This document shows positions 10,149-18,859 of a DNA stretch of 64,000 nt, piece after piece (the stretch's first letter is position 1; each line of letters starts with the position of its first letter). Source of the DNA: Aliivibrio_A sp016764915 (lineage in GTDB: Bacteria; Pseudomonadota; Gammaproteobacteria; Enterobacterales; Vibrionaceae); the NCBI GenBank assembly GCA_965224595.1, contig OZ245057.1, positions 434,001-498,000 on the forward strand, written 5' to 3'. Under the pieces are notes generated by a model, which was not told the DNA's origin, searched no databases, and saw nothing but the letters and a program-made list of their open reading frames with translations. A program made the position numbers and the translations under genes.

Positions 10149-10176
10149 AAAGGCCAGCACTTATGTGCTGGCCTTT
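10149..10176. terminator. Rho-independent terminator of anmK
   Basis: A perfect 12-base stem AAAGGCCAGCAC (10149-10160), loop TTAT, GTGCTGGCCTTT (10165-10176). It lies between anmK and the convergent PEP-CTERM gene and its A/T ends suit bidirectional use. Confidence 0.9.
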
Positions 10177-10194
10177 GATAAATTTGTTATCTTA

Positions 10195-10800
10195 TTATTT
10201 ACGCTTTTGTCTTCTTGAAAAAGCAAAACCGACTAAACCAAGACCTAGAATCGCCAACGAACCAGGTTCAGGTATAGCAGTTACTTCTGCGCCTTTTCCG
10301 TCACGATTGGTCTCTTCAAATTTACCCCATAGCGTAGTATCGTCAGAGAAGTTTACGGTTAATAATGAACCTATAAAATCAGCGCCAAATACTCGATTCT
10401 CTTGCTCATTTAAACCAAAGAAATCCGTATCTACACCAAAAGTAAACACTTCGCCAGCATCAAAATGATCAAAACTGATAGTCAATACGCTTTTTCCATC
10501 AATATCTGTGCTAAGTGGGAAGTGGTGTCCAGTTAAGAATCTATCTTTAGTCACAAGTGGGTATTTAAATACACCCGGTAGTACATTTACCGTATCAAAA
10601 AACATATTTACTGACGATAAATCCCAAGAAATACTTTCAATTTTTTCACCATCAGTAGAAAGATTAGCTAATGTATAGTATTCGATTTTGGCATAACTAT
10701 CTTCAGACTGGACATCACCACTTAAAATTGGCGCTGCACTAACTTGTGCACTTAGCGCTAAAACACTTGCTGCAATAAGTCCTAAAAACGTAGACTTCAT
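10195..10800 (-). CDS. PEP-CTERM sorting domain protein, secreted, unknown function
   Basis: A 201-residue exported protein. It has a signal peptide (MKST start, hydrophobic core, cleavage near VSAAP), a beta-rich body with no cysteine, and a textbook C-terminal PEP-CTERM signal: AIPEPGS, about 14 hydrophobic residues, then the basic tail RRQKRK. In other bacteria that tail is cut by an exosortase (EpsH/XrtA type) and the protein is placed in the envelope or biofilm matrix. No exosortase or exopolysaccharide gene occurs in this window. It stands alone, between the anmK terminator and an NTF2-like gene 176 bases upstream. The body is not recognised. Confidence 0.85.
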   Translation of the reverse strand: MKSTFLGLIAASVLALSAQVSAAPILSGDVQSEDSYAKIEYYTLANLSTDGEKIESISWDLSSVNMFFDTVNVLPGVFKYPLVTKDRFLTGHHFPLSTDIDGKSVLTISFDHFDAGEVFTFGVDTDFFGLNEQENRVFGADFIGSLLTVNFSDDTTLWGKFEETNRDGKGAEVTAIPEPGSLAILGLGLVGFAFSRRQKRK

Positions 10801-10976
10801 AAAATTTCCCTATCTATCTTCAAATTAAAATACAATCAACTCATTATAAGCAACAAGCATGCCACTATTTATATATCTATAGTTTCAATAGCTTGCAAGT
10901 GCTAATGCTATTGTCATCTTTTCTCTGTAAAGAAAACTGACACAATTGATTTAATTTTTAGAATAATGTTTAGGTA

Positions 10977-11330
10977 TTAAGACAGTGTTTCAAAATGCTC
11001 TTCCACAATTTTTCCATTACTCCAAGTCAACGTATGCTTTCCCATAACATCGATTTTCTTAAATTTGTGGGTCATCATTTTATATCGGAAAATCAATACA
11101 GTGACATTGTCATGAATACTTTTAGAAACAAACGTAATATTGTGAGTTTTAATATCATCAACAAATACTTTCTGTTTGTTGTACGCCTCCTCCATTGAAG
11201 AAGCAAAAATGGAGCCATTACTGTACATCAGCACCTGTTCATCGTAATGCTTTTGACATAAATTCAAAATTTCACCGTTTTGATTCATGGTAATGAAATC
11301 TTGGACTAACTCTCCTAACTCTCTATTCAT
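10977..11330 (-). CDS. NTF2/SnoaL-like small protein
   Basis: A 117-residue cytoplasmic protein with the SnoaL-like (NTF2 fold) layout: N-terminal helices (ELVQDFITMNQNGEIL), a short YSNGSIFASSMEEAY segment, then strands ending in a family-like GKHTLTWSNGKIVEEHF. Such proteins are enzymes or ligand binders; nothing here shows which. It has no clear operon partner and its composition is AT-rich. The family call rests on pattern resemblance only. Confidence 0.6.
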   Translation of the reverse strand: MNRELGELVQDFITMNQNGEILNLCQKHYDEQVLMYSNGSIFASSMEEAYNKQKVFVDDIKTHNITFVSKSIHDNVTVLIFRYKMMTHKFKKIDVMGKHTLTWSNGKIVEEHFETLS

Positions 11331-11702
11331 ATTGACTCTTCATTACACCGTCATCCATTACCATTAAGATTAACCTACTTAGACAATCCATCCACTTTAG
11401 ATGCGCAGAAATTCAGCCTTCGATCGATAATGGCACTATTTTACTCAATATTTACAAGCCACTGTCATATCAATCATTATTAAGGATGACATTATTTTGC
11501 CAATAAAAAACCCATGACACTCATTAGGTCGGCGACCAAGCCTATAATGAGCTCTTGACGCTGTGGATAAGGGCTAGCCTAAGTGAAAGGCGTTGCCCGT
11601 TCTTATTATAATAAATCTGTTAGTATCTATTGATTGCAACTGTAGATTATCTTATAAATCTTGTTTTATTGCTAACCACTTCTTTTTTCAGGGTAGAGTC
11701 CT
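11331..11702 (+). ncRNA. 372-base gap with a structured leader element (about 11514-11600)
   Basis: No long gene is present. Two hairpins stand out. Hairpin 1 has CTCATTA (11520-11526) pairing perfectly with TAATGAG (11546-11552), enclosing GGTCGGCGACC, which can itself fold. Hairpin 2 has GGGC/GCCC arms around an inner GCCT/AGGC stem (about 11569-11596). A 14-codon frame (MTLIRSATKPIMSS) begins at ATG 11514 and ends inside hairpin 1. TATAAT at 11607-11612 could be a -10 for the downstream exporter, in which case the element would be upstream of that transcript instead of in its leader. I cannot match it to a known riboswitch or sRNA. Confidence 0.35.
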
Positions 11703-13535
11703 ATGCTCAAGTTTTTTGAAAAATTAACCAATGCTTTTCCAAGCCAAGAGCCGAAACAGCCGCCCCAGGGTATTTTAGCCTTCTGCATACACTACACCAA
11801 AGGGTTCAAAAAACCGTTGATCGGTATGTCCATATTAAGTGCAATTATTGCCATCATTGAAGTGTCCCTGTTTGGCTTCATGGGTCAACTTGTAGACTGG
11901 CTCTCTACCCATGAGCGAGATACCTTTCTTGCTCAAGAGGGGGACACCTTAATGTTGATGGGTGGAGTGGTTTTGCTCGGTGTTCCCATTTTAATTTTGA
12001 TTCACTCTTTGCTTACCCATCAAACTTTGTTAGGTAACTACCCGATGTCCATTCGTTGGAATGCTCATCGCTATCTTCTCAAACAAAGTGTCTCATTCTA
12101 TCAAGATGACTTTGCAGGCCGAATTGCCACAAAAGTAATGCAAACCTCTTTAGCGGTTCGCGAAACCATCATGAAACTGCTGGATGTATTGGTGTATGTA
12201 TCTGTCTATTTCACGGCCATGGTTGTGATGATTGGGCAAGCAGATAGCCGCTTAATGATCCCTCTACTGCTGTGGTTTATCGCCTACGTTTCAATCCAGT
12301 TCTATTTTGTACCAAAACTGAAAAAAGTGTCGACTGAACAAGCCGATGCACGATCTACCATGACAGGTCGTATTGTGGACAGTTACACCAATATATCCAC
12401 CGTGAAGCTGTTCTCTCACAGTCAACGCGAAACTCAATATGCTGAAGAGGGCATGGCCGGTTTTTTGGATACTGTACATCGACAAATGCGTCTAGTAACG
12501 GGCATTAACATCTGCGTTGAAATCATCAATTACCTACTGGTTTTTGCGATAGCAGGTTTGTCTATTTGGTTATGGTTAGACTCCGCAATCTCGGTCGGTT
12601 CAATTGCTATTGCGGTGAGTCTATCACTGCGTATCAATGGGATGTCACACTGGATAATGTGGGAAATCAGCGCGCTGTTCGAAAACATAGGAACCGTCGT
12701 TGATGGTATGAAAACGTTATCAAAACCGGTCGAAATTACCGATAAAGAGAACGCTCCCGACCTTAAGGTCACACAAGGGGCGATCAAATTTGAAAATGTC
12801 AGCTTCCATTATGGAGCCAACAAAGGCGTCATTGAAAAACTCAATTTAGAGATTAAACCGGGTGAAAAGGTCGGCTTAGTTGGACGCTCTGGTGCCGGAA
12901 AATCAACCCTTGTTAACTTGCTACTCCGCTTTCATGATGTTGAATCTGGCCATATCACAATAGACGGTCATAAAATTACTGACGTCACTCAAGACTCTCT
13001 ACGCAGCCAGATTGGAATGGTCAGTCAAGACACCTCACTGCTGCATCGCTCAATCAGTGAAAATATTAAATATGGCCGACCAGATGCCACAGACGAAGAG
13101 CTGTTTGCGGCGACCAAACAAGCACAGGCTCATGAATTCATCGAAACCTTAACCGACTCATTTGGTAATAAAGCGTACGATGCACAAGTCGGTGAACGAG
13201 GTGTTAAGTTGTCAGGTGGCCAGCGTCAGCGCATTGCTATCTCACGGGTACTTTTAAAAGATGCTCCATTATTGATCCTTGATGAAGCAACTTCCGCATT
13301 AGATTCTGAAGTAGAAGCGGCAATACAAGAGAGCTTGAATGAACTGATGCAAGGTAAAACGGTTATTGCTATTGCCCATCGTCTCTCAACCATTGCGGCA
13401 ATGGATCGTTTGATTGTATTAGATCAAGGCCAAGTTATCGAACAAGGAACCCATCAAGAGCTCATTAAAAGCGGAGGGATTTATGCTCAACTTTGGCGTC
13501 ACCAAACGGGTGGATTCCTAGGAGAGAAACAATAA
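11703..13535 (+). CDS. ABC exporter, fused membrane and ATPase domains (MsbA/MDR type)
   Basis: Inner-membrane half-transporter, 610 residues, expected to work as a homodimer. The N-terminal half carries about six membrane helices (from residue 40). The C-terminal ATPase has Walker A GRSGAGKST, Q-loop MVSQDTSLLH, signature LSGGQRQRIAIS, Walker B LLILDEATSALD and the switch His in IAHRLST. A GGG/GAG stretch lies just upstream of the ATG. The gene is single, with a terminator behind it and a 372-base structured region ahead. Substrate is unknown: lipids, peptides or drugs are all possible for this family. Confidence 0.92.
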   Translation: MLKFFEKLTNAFPSQEPKQPPQGILAFCIHYTKGFKKPLIGMSILSAIIAIIEVSLFGFMGQLVDWLSTHERDTFLAQEGDTLMLMGGVVLLGVPILILIHSLLTHQTLLGNYPMSIRWNAHRYLLKQSVSFYQDDFAGRIATKVMQTSLAVRETIMKLLDVLVYVSVYFTAMVVMIGQADSRLMIPLLLWFIAYVSIQFYFVPKLKKVSTEQADARSTMTGRIVDSYTNISTVKLFSHSQRETQYAEEGMAGFLDTVHRQMRLVTGINICVEIINYLLVFAIAGLSIWLWLDSAISVGSIAIAVSLSLRINGMSHWIMWEISALFENIGTVVDGMKTLSKPVEITDKENAPDLKVTQGAIKFENVSFHYGANKGVIEKLNLEIKPGEKVGLVGRSGAGKSTLVNLLLRFHDVESGHITIDGHKITDVTQDSLRSQIGMVSQDTSLLHRSISENIKYGRPDATDEELFAATKQAQAHEFIETLTDSFGNKAYDAQVGERGVKLSGGQRQRIAISRVLLKDAPLLILDEATSALDSEVEAAIQESLNELMQGKTVIAIAHRLSTIAAMDRLIVLDQGQVIEQGTHQELIKSGGIYAQLWRHQTGGFLGEKQ

Positions 13536-13545
13536 CTTGACCAAC

Positions 13546-13572
13546 AAAAGTGGCGATTAAATCGCCACTTTT
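13546..13572. terminator. Convergent terminator between ABC exporter and hemF
   Basis: Twelve-base perfect arms AAAAGTGGCGAT (13546-13557) and ATCGCCACTTTT (13561-13572) with a three-base loop. A's on one side and T's on the other make it suitable for both convergent genes. Confidence 0.88.
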
Positions 13573-13586
13573 AACTTTACTGCCCC

Positions 13587-14516
13587 TTATACCCAATCTT
13601 TTACGATTAAGAAATCGGTATAGAGTTTCTCTTCCTCAGAGCCTTCTTCAGGCTGATAGTTATAATCCCAATGTGTGACTGGTGGTAGTGACATCAAAAT
13701 AGACTCGGTGCGTCCTCCACTTTGCAGGCCAAAAATAGTTCCGCGATCAAACACTAAATTAAACTCAACGTAGCGACCACGACGATAACATTGAAATTTC
13801 CGCTCACGCTCACCGTATTCAGTCTCTTTACGTTTTTCTAAAATAGGGCAATAAGCAGTAATAAAGTTATCTCCCACTGATTTCATGAACTCAAACGATT
13901 TATCGAAATTAAGTTCCATCTCGCCTTCATCATCAAACCACTCATTGAGATCATCAAAAAATAGACCTCCGACCCCTCTTGGTTCATTACGATGCTTAAG
14001 ATAAAAGTAGTCATCACACCAACTTTTATAAGCTGAAAATACTTTGTCCCCAAAAGGCTGACAAAGGTCTTTACCCGTTTGATGCCAATGAATGACATCC
14101 TCTTCAAAGGCATAATAAGGGGTTAAGTCAAAACCACCACCAAACCACCACACATCTGGCTGTCCCTCTTTATGAGCAACAAAAAACCGTACATTGGCAT
14201 GCGTAGTCGGCACATAGGGATTATGTGGATGAATAACCAAAGAGACGCCCATGGCTTGAAAACTGCAACCGGCAAGCTCAGGACGCTTACTTGAAGCCGC
14301 AGCAGGTAAATTCACCCCTTTGACATGGGAGAAATTCACGCCACCTTTTTCAATCACTGTTGAATTGGCAATCACTCGAGTGCGCCCTGCTCCCATATCA
14401 CTGGTCCAAGAGTCCTCCACAAACTTACCGCCATCTTGTTGCTCCAGCGCTGCACAGATCCTATCTTGTAAGTCCAATAAAAACACTTTTACGTCATCAA
14501 TACTGTTGGTATTCAT
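13587..14516 (-). CDS. hemF: Oxygen-dependent coproporphyrinogen III oxidase
   Basis: Haem biosynthesis: oxidative decarboxylation of coproporphyrinogen III to protoporphyrinogen IX using O2. The 309-residue soluble protein (usual length about 300) has the conserved blocks HPHNPYVPTTHANVRFF, WWFGGGFDLTPYY, EPRGVGGLFFDD, CYRRGRYVEFNLV and SLPP. It is the last of three leftward genes: alpha/beta hydrolase, membrane HEXXH protein, hemF (gaps 32 and 101 bases). The link may be only physical. HemF is the aerobic enzyme; the anaerobic HemN is not in this window. Confidence 0.97.
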   Translation of the reverse strand: MNTNSIDDVKVFLLDLQDRICAALEQQDGGKFVEDSWTSDMGAGRTRVIANSTVIEKGGVNFSHVKGVNLPAAASSKRPELAGCSFQAMGVSLVIHPHNPYVPTTHANVRFFVAHKEGQPDVWWFGGGFDLTPYYAFEEDVIHWHQTGKDLCQPFGDKVFSAYKSWCDDYFYLKHRNEPRGVGGLFFDDLNEWFDDEGEMELNFDKSFEFMKSVGDNFITAYCPILEKRKETEYGERERKFQCYRRGRYVEFNLVFDRGTIFGLQSGGRTESILMSLPPVTHWDYNYQPEEGSEEEKLYTDFLIVKDWV

Positions 14517-14617
14517 CTTTATTCCTAATATATAATTACGCTTTCCTTTACGTTACTCGCTATCATGCTGCTTAGTAACATAATTTTGCCATATAGACAC
14601 AAAAAACTGTTCGCATT

Positions 14618-15367
14618 TCACCTTCTTATAGAAACAACTCTCGCAACAAAAACCAATAAGAGGTTCAATAAAACCACTGCCAAAAAGCATGAAATCAACA
14701 TGAATAATAGGGCTGAAATTGCAATTTCTATCCAAGATACAAATTCAATATTGAACCCGAACAAGCATAAAGCAATAATTGCGAGAAAAATGGCCCCATA
14801 ACCCGCGCCATTCAGGTCTGATTTTGAAGGGGTGATATGCGAAAGTATAGAAGCTGTTATAAACACCCACACACCGTATTTCATTATATCTTCCTGCCAC
14901 ATATCGAAATGAAATAGCATAATGGTACTAATCAATTGAATATCAACGGACTGGCGCTGAAACAACGCCAGAAAATAGTTCGTGTCTACTGTATTAGGAA
15001 AGAGGGTTAACGTCAGTAACCCTACCATTATCAAACCGACAATAATTGGGGCTACACCAATAAAAAAACGACCACACTGCTGATACACATTATTGGGGCT
15101 ATAATTGTGTTGTACATACCCTAGCGTATTAGAACCATCAAATTGTAGCAGCTTTATCTTTTTGATTTTATGACCAAATAGTAGACAAAACAGAGCGTGA
15201 CTCAATTCATGTACAGGGACACCGATAAATGCAGATAGGAAAATGAGACGGGGAGCACCACAACGCTGTAACTCTTTCATGGTCATTATTTTCATCCACT
15301 GCAATAAACAGAGCATAAAAATAAGACCTAAAGTGGCGATAAAAAATGGCATAAACCTACCAATCAA
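14618..15367 (-). CDS. Membrane HEXXH protein, M50-like metallopeptidase candidate
   Basis: A 249-residue integral membrane protein with about five hydrophobic segments. At the end of the second comes VHELSH (His53, Glu54, His57), a zinc-binding HEXXH placed in a membrane segment as in site-2-type peptidases. A later loop reads ITPSKSDLNGAG, loosely like the third-ligand region of M50 enzymes, which usually has a conserved Asp in this kind of context. No PDZ or CBS domain is visible. It starts 32 bases after the alpha/beta hydrolase and probably shares its transcript. Whether it is an active protease is inference; some HEXXH membrane proteins of this size are of unknown function. Confidence 0.6.
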   Translation of the reverse strand: MIGRFMPFFIATLGLIFMLCLLQWMKIMTMKELQRCGAPRLIFLSAFIGVPVHELSHALFCLLFGHKIKKIKLLQFDGSNTLGYVQHNYSPNNVYQQCGRFFIGVAPIIVGLIMVGLLTLTLFPNTVDTNYFLALFQRQSVDIQLISTIMLFHFDMWQEDIMKYGVWVFITASILSHITPSKSDLNGAGYGAIFLAIIALCLFGFNIEFVSWIEIAISALLFMLISCFLAVVLLNLLLVFVARVVSIRR

Positions 15368-15399
15368 ACCTTAAAAGATTAATTGGCCATTTTACTGGA

Positions 15400-16245
15400 T
15401 TACAATAATCCATCAAACGCTTTTAACGTTTCACTGCATTGCATCACGCGGCCATGCCCTTGCCCACTGGTGGTAACTAAACTAACCCTATCACCCTCTT
15501 GAGCTGCTTTTTCTGATACGGAATAAGTGGAAAATTTATCATTGATATCATGCACTATGGTGGTCGGTTGCACTTTCTGTTGCAGTCGTAGATAAGGGTT
15601 AACATTTTTTATTGGGTATTGGTAGTTATGTTCAATCTCTCCGACAATCTCTTGAAACAACTTAACTGAGTAACCGGATTTGATCACGCTATTAAACAGG
15701 TTTTCGGTATAGTTTAAAACCGGAGCGACCAGTAAAAAAGGAACTGACTCCAACTTAGCATGACGACTCTCAAGCAGTGAAGCCGTACCCATACTGTGCG
15801 CAACAACGCCCGCAATGTGGTCGACACTATCTAACAGCTCATCCAACACATTAACAAAACCCGGAATGTGCCCATAGCGACCTTCACTGGCACCGTGTCC
15901 CGGGTGATCATAAGCAAGAGCGGTAAAACCCTGTTTAGCGACATGCTCCATTAATGGATAAAATTGACTGGAGGTACCCGACCAACCGTGACTGAAAATC
16001 CATATCGGCCCAGAACCCAGTTGATAGGTTTTAATCTTGCCTTCACTGGTGGTTAGTGAACCCTCAATCAACCCTTGCGGTTGACTGTTTTTAGGTTTAG
16101 TACGAACTGGTGTTAGCAGAATTTTTCGAGCCATCTTTTTAGCATGCTTAGGCGCTACAGTGTGGTGCAGTCGCGTGCCCACGTTAATCAATGTACGTCT
16201 CACACTGAATTTTCCTGCTTTGCTAAAATAGATTTTATCGCTCAT
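15400..16245 (-). CDS. Alpha/beta hydrolase
   Basis: A 281-residue hydrolase of the alpha/beta fold. Oxyanion motif FSHGWSGT near residue 90, DHPGHGASEG, nucleophile elbow AHSMG, and a C-terminal GQGHGRVM that places the catalytic His. This layout suits an esterase or lipase-like enzyme; the substrate is unknown. I chose ATG 16245 (AGGG upstream) over the in-frame GTG at 16251. The basic N-terminal stretch of about 65 residues before the core is longer than usual. First gene of a likely leftward transcript with the HEXXH protein. Confidence 0.85.
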   Translation of the reverse strand: MSDKIYFSKAGKFSVRRTLINVGTRLHHTVAPKHAKKMARKILLTPVRTKPKNSQPQGLIEGSLTTSEGKIKTYQLGSGPIWIFSHGWSGTSSQFYPLMEHVAKQGFTALAYDHPGHGASEGRYGHIPGFVNVLDELLDSVDHIAGVVAHSMGTASLLESRHAKLESVPFLLVAPVLNYTENLFNSVIKSGYSVKLFQEIVGEIEHNYQYPIKNVNPYLRLQQKVQPTTIVHDINDKFSTYSVSEKAAQEGDRVSLVTTSGQGHGRVMQCSETLKAFDGLL

Positions 16246-16401
16246 GATCACCCTGCTTTACTCTCATCCGACCTCATTGCCGGATGAACAGATTAGCACA
16301 AAACTTTACGTTGTCACATTTATCCCCATCTCATCTTCACCCACCACTTCCGTCTCTTCTAAGGCGGCTTTTAACCACAATAAGTAATTATCACGCTAGA
16401 T

Positions 16402-16722
16402 TTAGCCCTGCTTAAAGATCTCATCGCAGGCTTTAATTAAATAGTTCGCCAATGTTTTCGTTTGAGCCGATTGCTGCTGACCCATATGCAATAACAACTC
16501 TAACGATGCCACTTTTGGTAACCCCTCCTTTTCTCCTAATATACGATGTGCTTTACTCACTAAACGTTTTGGTAACAGTGAGATACCCATCCCCGCCTCT
16601 ACTGCGCAACTCACCCCTAGCAGGCTGGTCGTAATGTATGCCATCCTCCAGTTTTTGCCTAACAGATTAAATGCATGTGCCATTTCGCTGCGTAATAAAA
16701 CAGGGTCTAAAGTGTGTTGCAT
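16402..16722 (-). pseudogene. LysR-type regulator remnant (C-terminal part only)
   Basis: The 106-residue frame matches only the last third of a LysR effector domain: NWRMAYITTSLLGVSCAVEA followed by GMGISLLPKRLV is the usual ligand-domain pattern with its glycine-rich turn. The DNA-binding helix-turn-helix and about 190 N-terminal residues are missing; upstream the frame hits TAA within 12 bases and I find no HTH on this strand before allE. It faces away from allE, the normal place for that gene's regulator, so I read it as a decayed divergent regulator. Translation of the fragment as a free protein is unlikely to be useful. Confidence 0.7.
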
Positions 16723-16847
16723 GCCATTGCCTTAACTAGTGGGTTATCCACTGATAATAATTTAATTTATCAATCATTAATAATTGGTACATACTACAGA
16801 TAGCATCAAATTTATAAGCATCTAGGAAATATCTATAATATAGTTGT

Positions 16848-17726
16848 ATGCAAAACAACCACGTATCAGAGAAGAAGGATCACAAAGATATGGTCGGTAA
16901 ACACAGTTACTATTCACCTCAAGGCGGGCTTCCACCTCAAACACAATTGCTTTCGGACCGTGCGGTTTTCACAGAGGCATACGCCATTATCCCTAAACGC
17001 GTAATGACCGACATTGTCACCAGTTTCCTGCCTTTTTGGCACAACATGCGCATGTGGGTGATTGCCCGTCCACTGAGCGGATTTTCTGAGACCTTTTCTC
17101 AATACATTGTTGAGCTCGAGCCTGAAGGTGGCTCAGACAAACCTGAGCTGGACCAAAATGCTGAAGGCGTTTTATTTGTTATCGCAGGCGAAATGGACAT
17201 CACCATTGAAGGGCAAGCTCATCATATGACAGAGGGAGGCTATGCGTTTATTCCACCCGGTTGTAATTGGACCGTTCATAACAACAGCGATCAAGCAACA
17301 CGTTTCCATTGGGTTCGTAAAGCGTATCAATTTGTGGATGGTTTAGATGTTCCTGACGCTTTTGTCACTAATGAGAACGATCTCGACCCGATTTCAATGC
17401 CCGATACCAATGATGGCTGGGCGACGACACGCTTTGCTGATCCAACGGACATACGCCACGACATGCACGTTAATATCGTGACTTTCCAACCCGGTACAGT
17501 GATTCCATTTGATGAAACCCACGTAATGGAACATGGTCTCTATGTGTTAGAAGGTAAGGCGGTATATCACTTAAACCAAGATTGGGTTGAAGTGGAAGCG
17601 GGCGACTTTATGTGGTTACGCGCTTTCTGCCCACAATCTTGTTACGCTGGCGGCCCAGGTCCATTCCGTTACCTTCTGTATAAAGATGTGAATCGTCATA
17701 TGCCGTTTATACGTCCAAAGAATTGA
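16848..17726 (+). CDS. allE: (S)-ureidoglycine aminohydrolase (bicupin)
   Basis: Releases ammonia from (S)-ureidoglycine to give ureidoglycolate, late in allantoin breakdown. The 292-residue protein is a double cupin. The C-terminal cupin keeps the metal and substrate ligands Glu223, His225, His229 and Gln263 (in ETHVMEHGLYVLEGK and CPQS), with the same spacing as in characterised UGHY enzymes. ATG 16848 has a weak ribosome site; ATG 16890, preceded by AAGGA at 10 bases, is a good alternative giving 278 residues. AllA, the next enzyme, is encoded at 38 kb. A LysR remnant lies divergently upstream. Confidence 0.9.
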   Translation: MQNNHVSEKKDHKDMVGKHSYYSPQGGLPPQTQLLSDRAVFTEAYAIIPKRVMTDIVTSFLPFWHNMRMWVIARPLSGFSETFSQYIVELEPEGGSDKPELDQNAEGVLFVIAGEMDITIEGQAHHMTEGGYAFIPPGCNWTVHNNSDQATRFHWVRKAYQFVDGLDVPDAFVTNENDLDPISMPDTNDGWATTRFADPTDIRHDMHVNIVTFQPGTVIPFDETHVMEHGLYVLEGKAVYHLNQDWVEVEAGDFMWLRAFCPQSCYAGGPGPFRYLLYKDVNRHMPFIRPKN

Positions 17727-17752
17727 TTATCCACAATATTGCGCTATAAAAA

Positions 17753-17783
17753 TGCCAGCCGATATACAGCGTATCGGATGGCA
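17753..17783. terminator. Convergent terminator between allE and EamA gene
   Basis: Arms TGCCA-g-CCGATA (17753-17764) and TATCGG-a-TGGCA (17772-17783), 11 paired bases with one G/A mismatch, A-run before and AT-rich stretch after. Confidence 0.75.
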
Positions 17784-17811
17784 CTTAAATTATTTTAATT
17801 AAAAAGATTAA

Positions 17812-18753
17812 CTAGCAGGCTACTTTTTCTCGTTTAATCATCCGCTTTGTCCATCTCTTTTCAATGAGCCCACTGAAAGTATTCAGCAATGTAGCAATAA
17901 TAATTAAACCTAATCCAAATATCTTTTGTGGTTCTAGAACTTCATTAAAGAACAGCTGCTGCCATAGAAAAACAAACAGTAAGTTAGTAAATATCAGTGG
18001 CGACAGTTGTGCTCCCGATTCAACTAATTTATACGCTTTAACTCTGAAAATCTGAGTGCTAATTGCGGTAATTGATATACAAAATAGAGAGACTAAAACA
18101 ACCCAGGTAAACTCTTGATGTAATAAAGTACTTAACTCCGATAACCCTGAGCCCCCTGATGAACACCAAAACAATAGCATCGACAATACTGCTGCAAAAG
18201 ACATACACCACGTATTAATACCAAGTGCTGACAAGTGACTTTTAGTTGAACGAAACATGCATACTTGAGCTGAAGCGTTACCTAATCCCGCCGCAAGACC
18301 AATCAACAATTCAGGTCGCCAATTGATCTCCCCTCCCAATCCAGCTTGAATCCCAACCCCAACAAAGGCTAAGCATAACGCCACAATTGTGATGTTTTTC
18401 ACTTTAGTACCAAATATCAATTTCTCTAACAAAGGGATAAACAGAGGGCCCGTACTAAACAACACCACAGTTTCCACCAAAGTTAACGTGGTTAGTGCGT
18501 AGATAAAACAGAACTGTGTCAGGGTGATAAACAGTGCTCTCATCATCAATGCTGGCAGATCTTTGCGTTTAGGTACTTCCCACGTGGTCATCATCATCAA
18601 CCACACCATTAACATTGCTGGAAGAACAAACCTTAATAAATTCAACAATTCAGTAGACATGTAACCCGTTAACAACTTAGCCACAAGGCTGGTTAACGAA
18701 AGGCTGCACGTGGAGGCCAACATGAATCCAACCGGTTTTATAGAGAACGACAT
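17812..18753 (-). CDS. EamA/DMT-family exporter
   Basis: Ten-helix inner-membrane transporter of the drug/metabolite superfamily, 313 residues, two EamA repeats (roughly 8-140 and 150-292). Visible family features include the end-of-helix Glu/Pro patterns in TLVETVVLFSTGPLFIPLLE and VESGAQLSPLIFTNLLF. Members export amino acids, nucleobases or similar small molecules; this one's cargo is unknown. It is divergent from a LysR gene 106 bases away that probably controls it. A basic C-terminal tail (KRWTKRMIKREK) lies on the cytoplasmic side. Confidence 0.87.
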   Translation of the reverse strand: MSFSIKPVGFMLASTCSLSLTSLVAKLLTGYMSTELLNLLRFVLPAMLMVWLMMMTTWEVPKRKDLPALMMRALFITLTQFCFIYALTTLTLVETVVLFSTGPLFIPLLEKLIFGTKVKNITIVALCLAFVGVGIQAGLGGEINWRPELLIGLAAGLGNASAQVCMFRSTKSHLSALGINTWCMSFAAVLSMLLFWCSSGGSGLSELSTLLHQEFTWVVLVSLFCISITAISTQIFRVKAYKLVESGAQLSPLIFTNLLFVFLWQQLFFNEVLEPQKIFGLGLIIIATLLNTFSGLIEKRWTKRMIKREKVAC

Positions 18754-18859
18754 ACTTAACTCCTTAATTCTGGCTGTAGTCTATTCCTATTGAAATGAGA
18801 AAAAAAGCGAGTAATATTGACTAAACCTGTTAGATAAACTTACAGAAACTAGTGACTTT

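Noticed and set aside
10163..10468. Open frame of 101 codons on the + strand
   Set aside because: It lies antisense to the PEP-CTERM gene and starts within the anmK terminator; the reverse strand has a signal peptide and PEP-CTERM tail that clearly mark the real gene.
11514..11600. Integron attC-like site
   Set aside because: The hairpins lack the paired R/L core boxes and there is no cassette array or integrase nearby.
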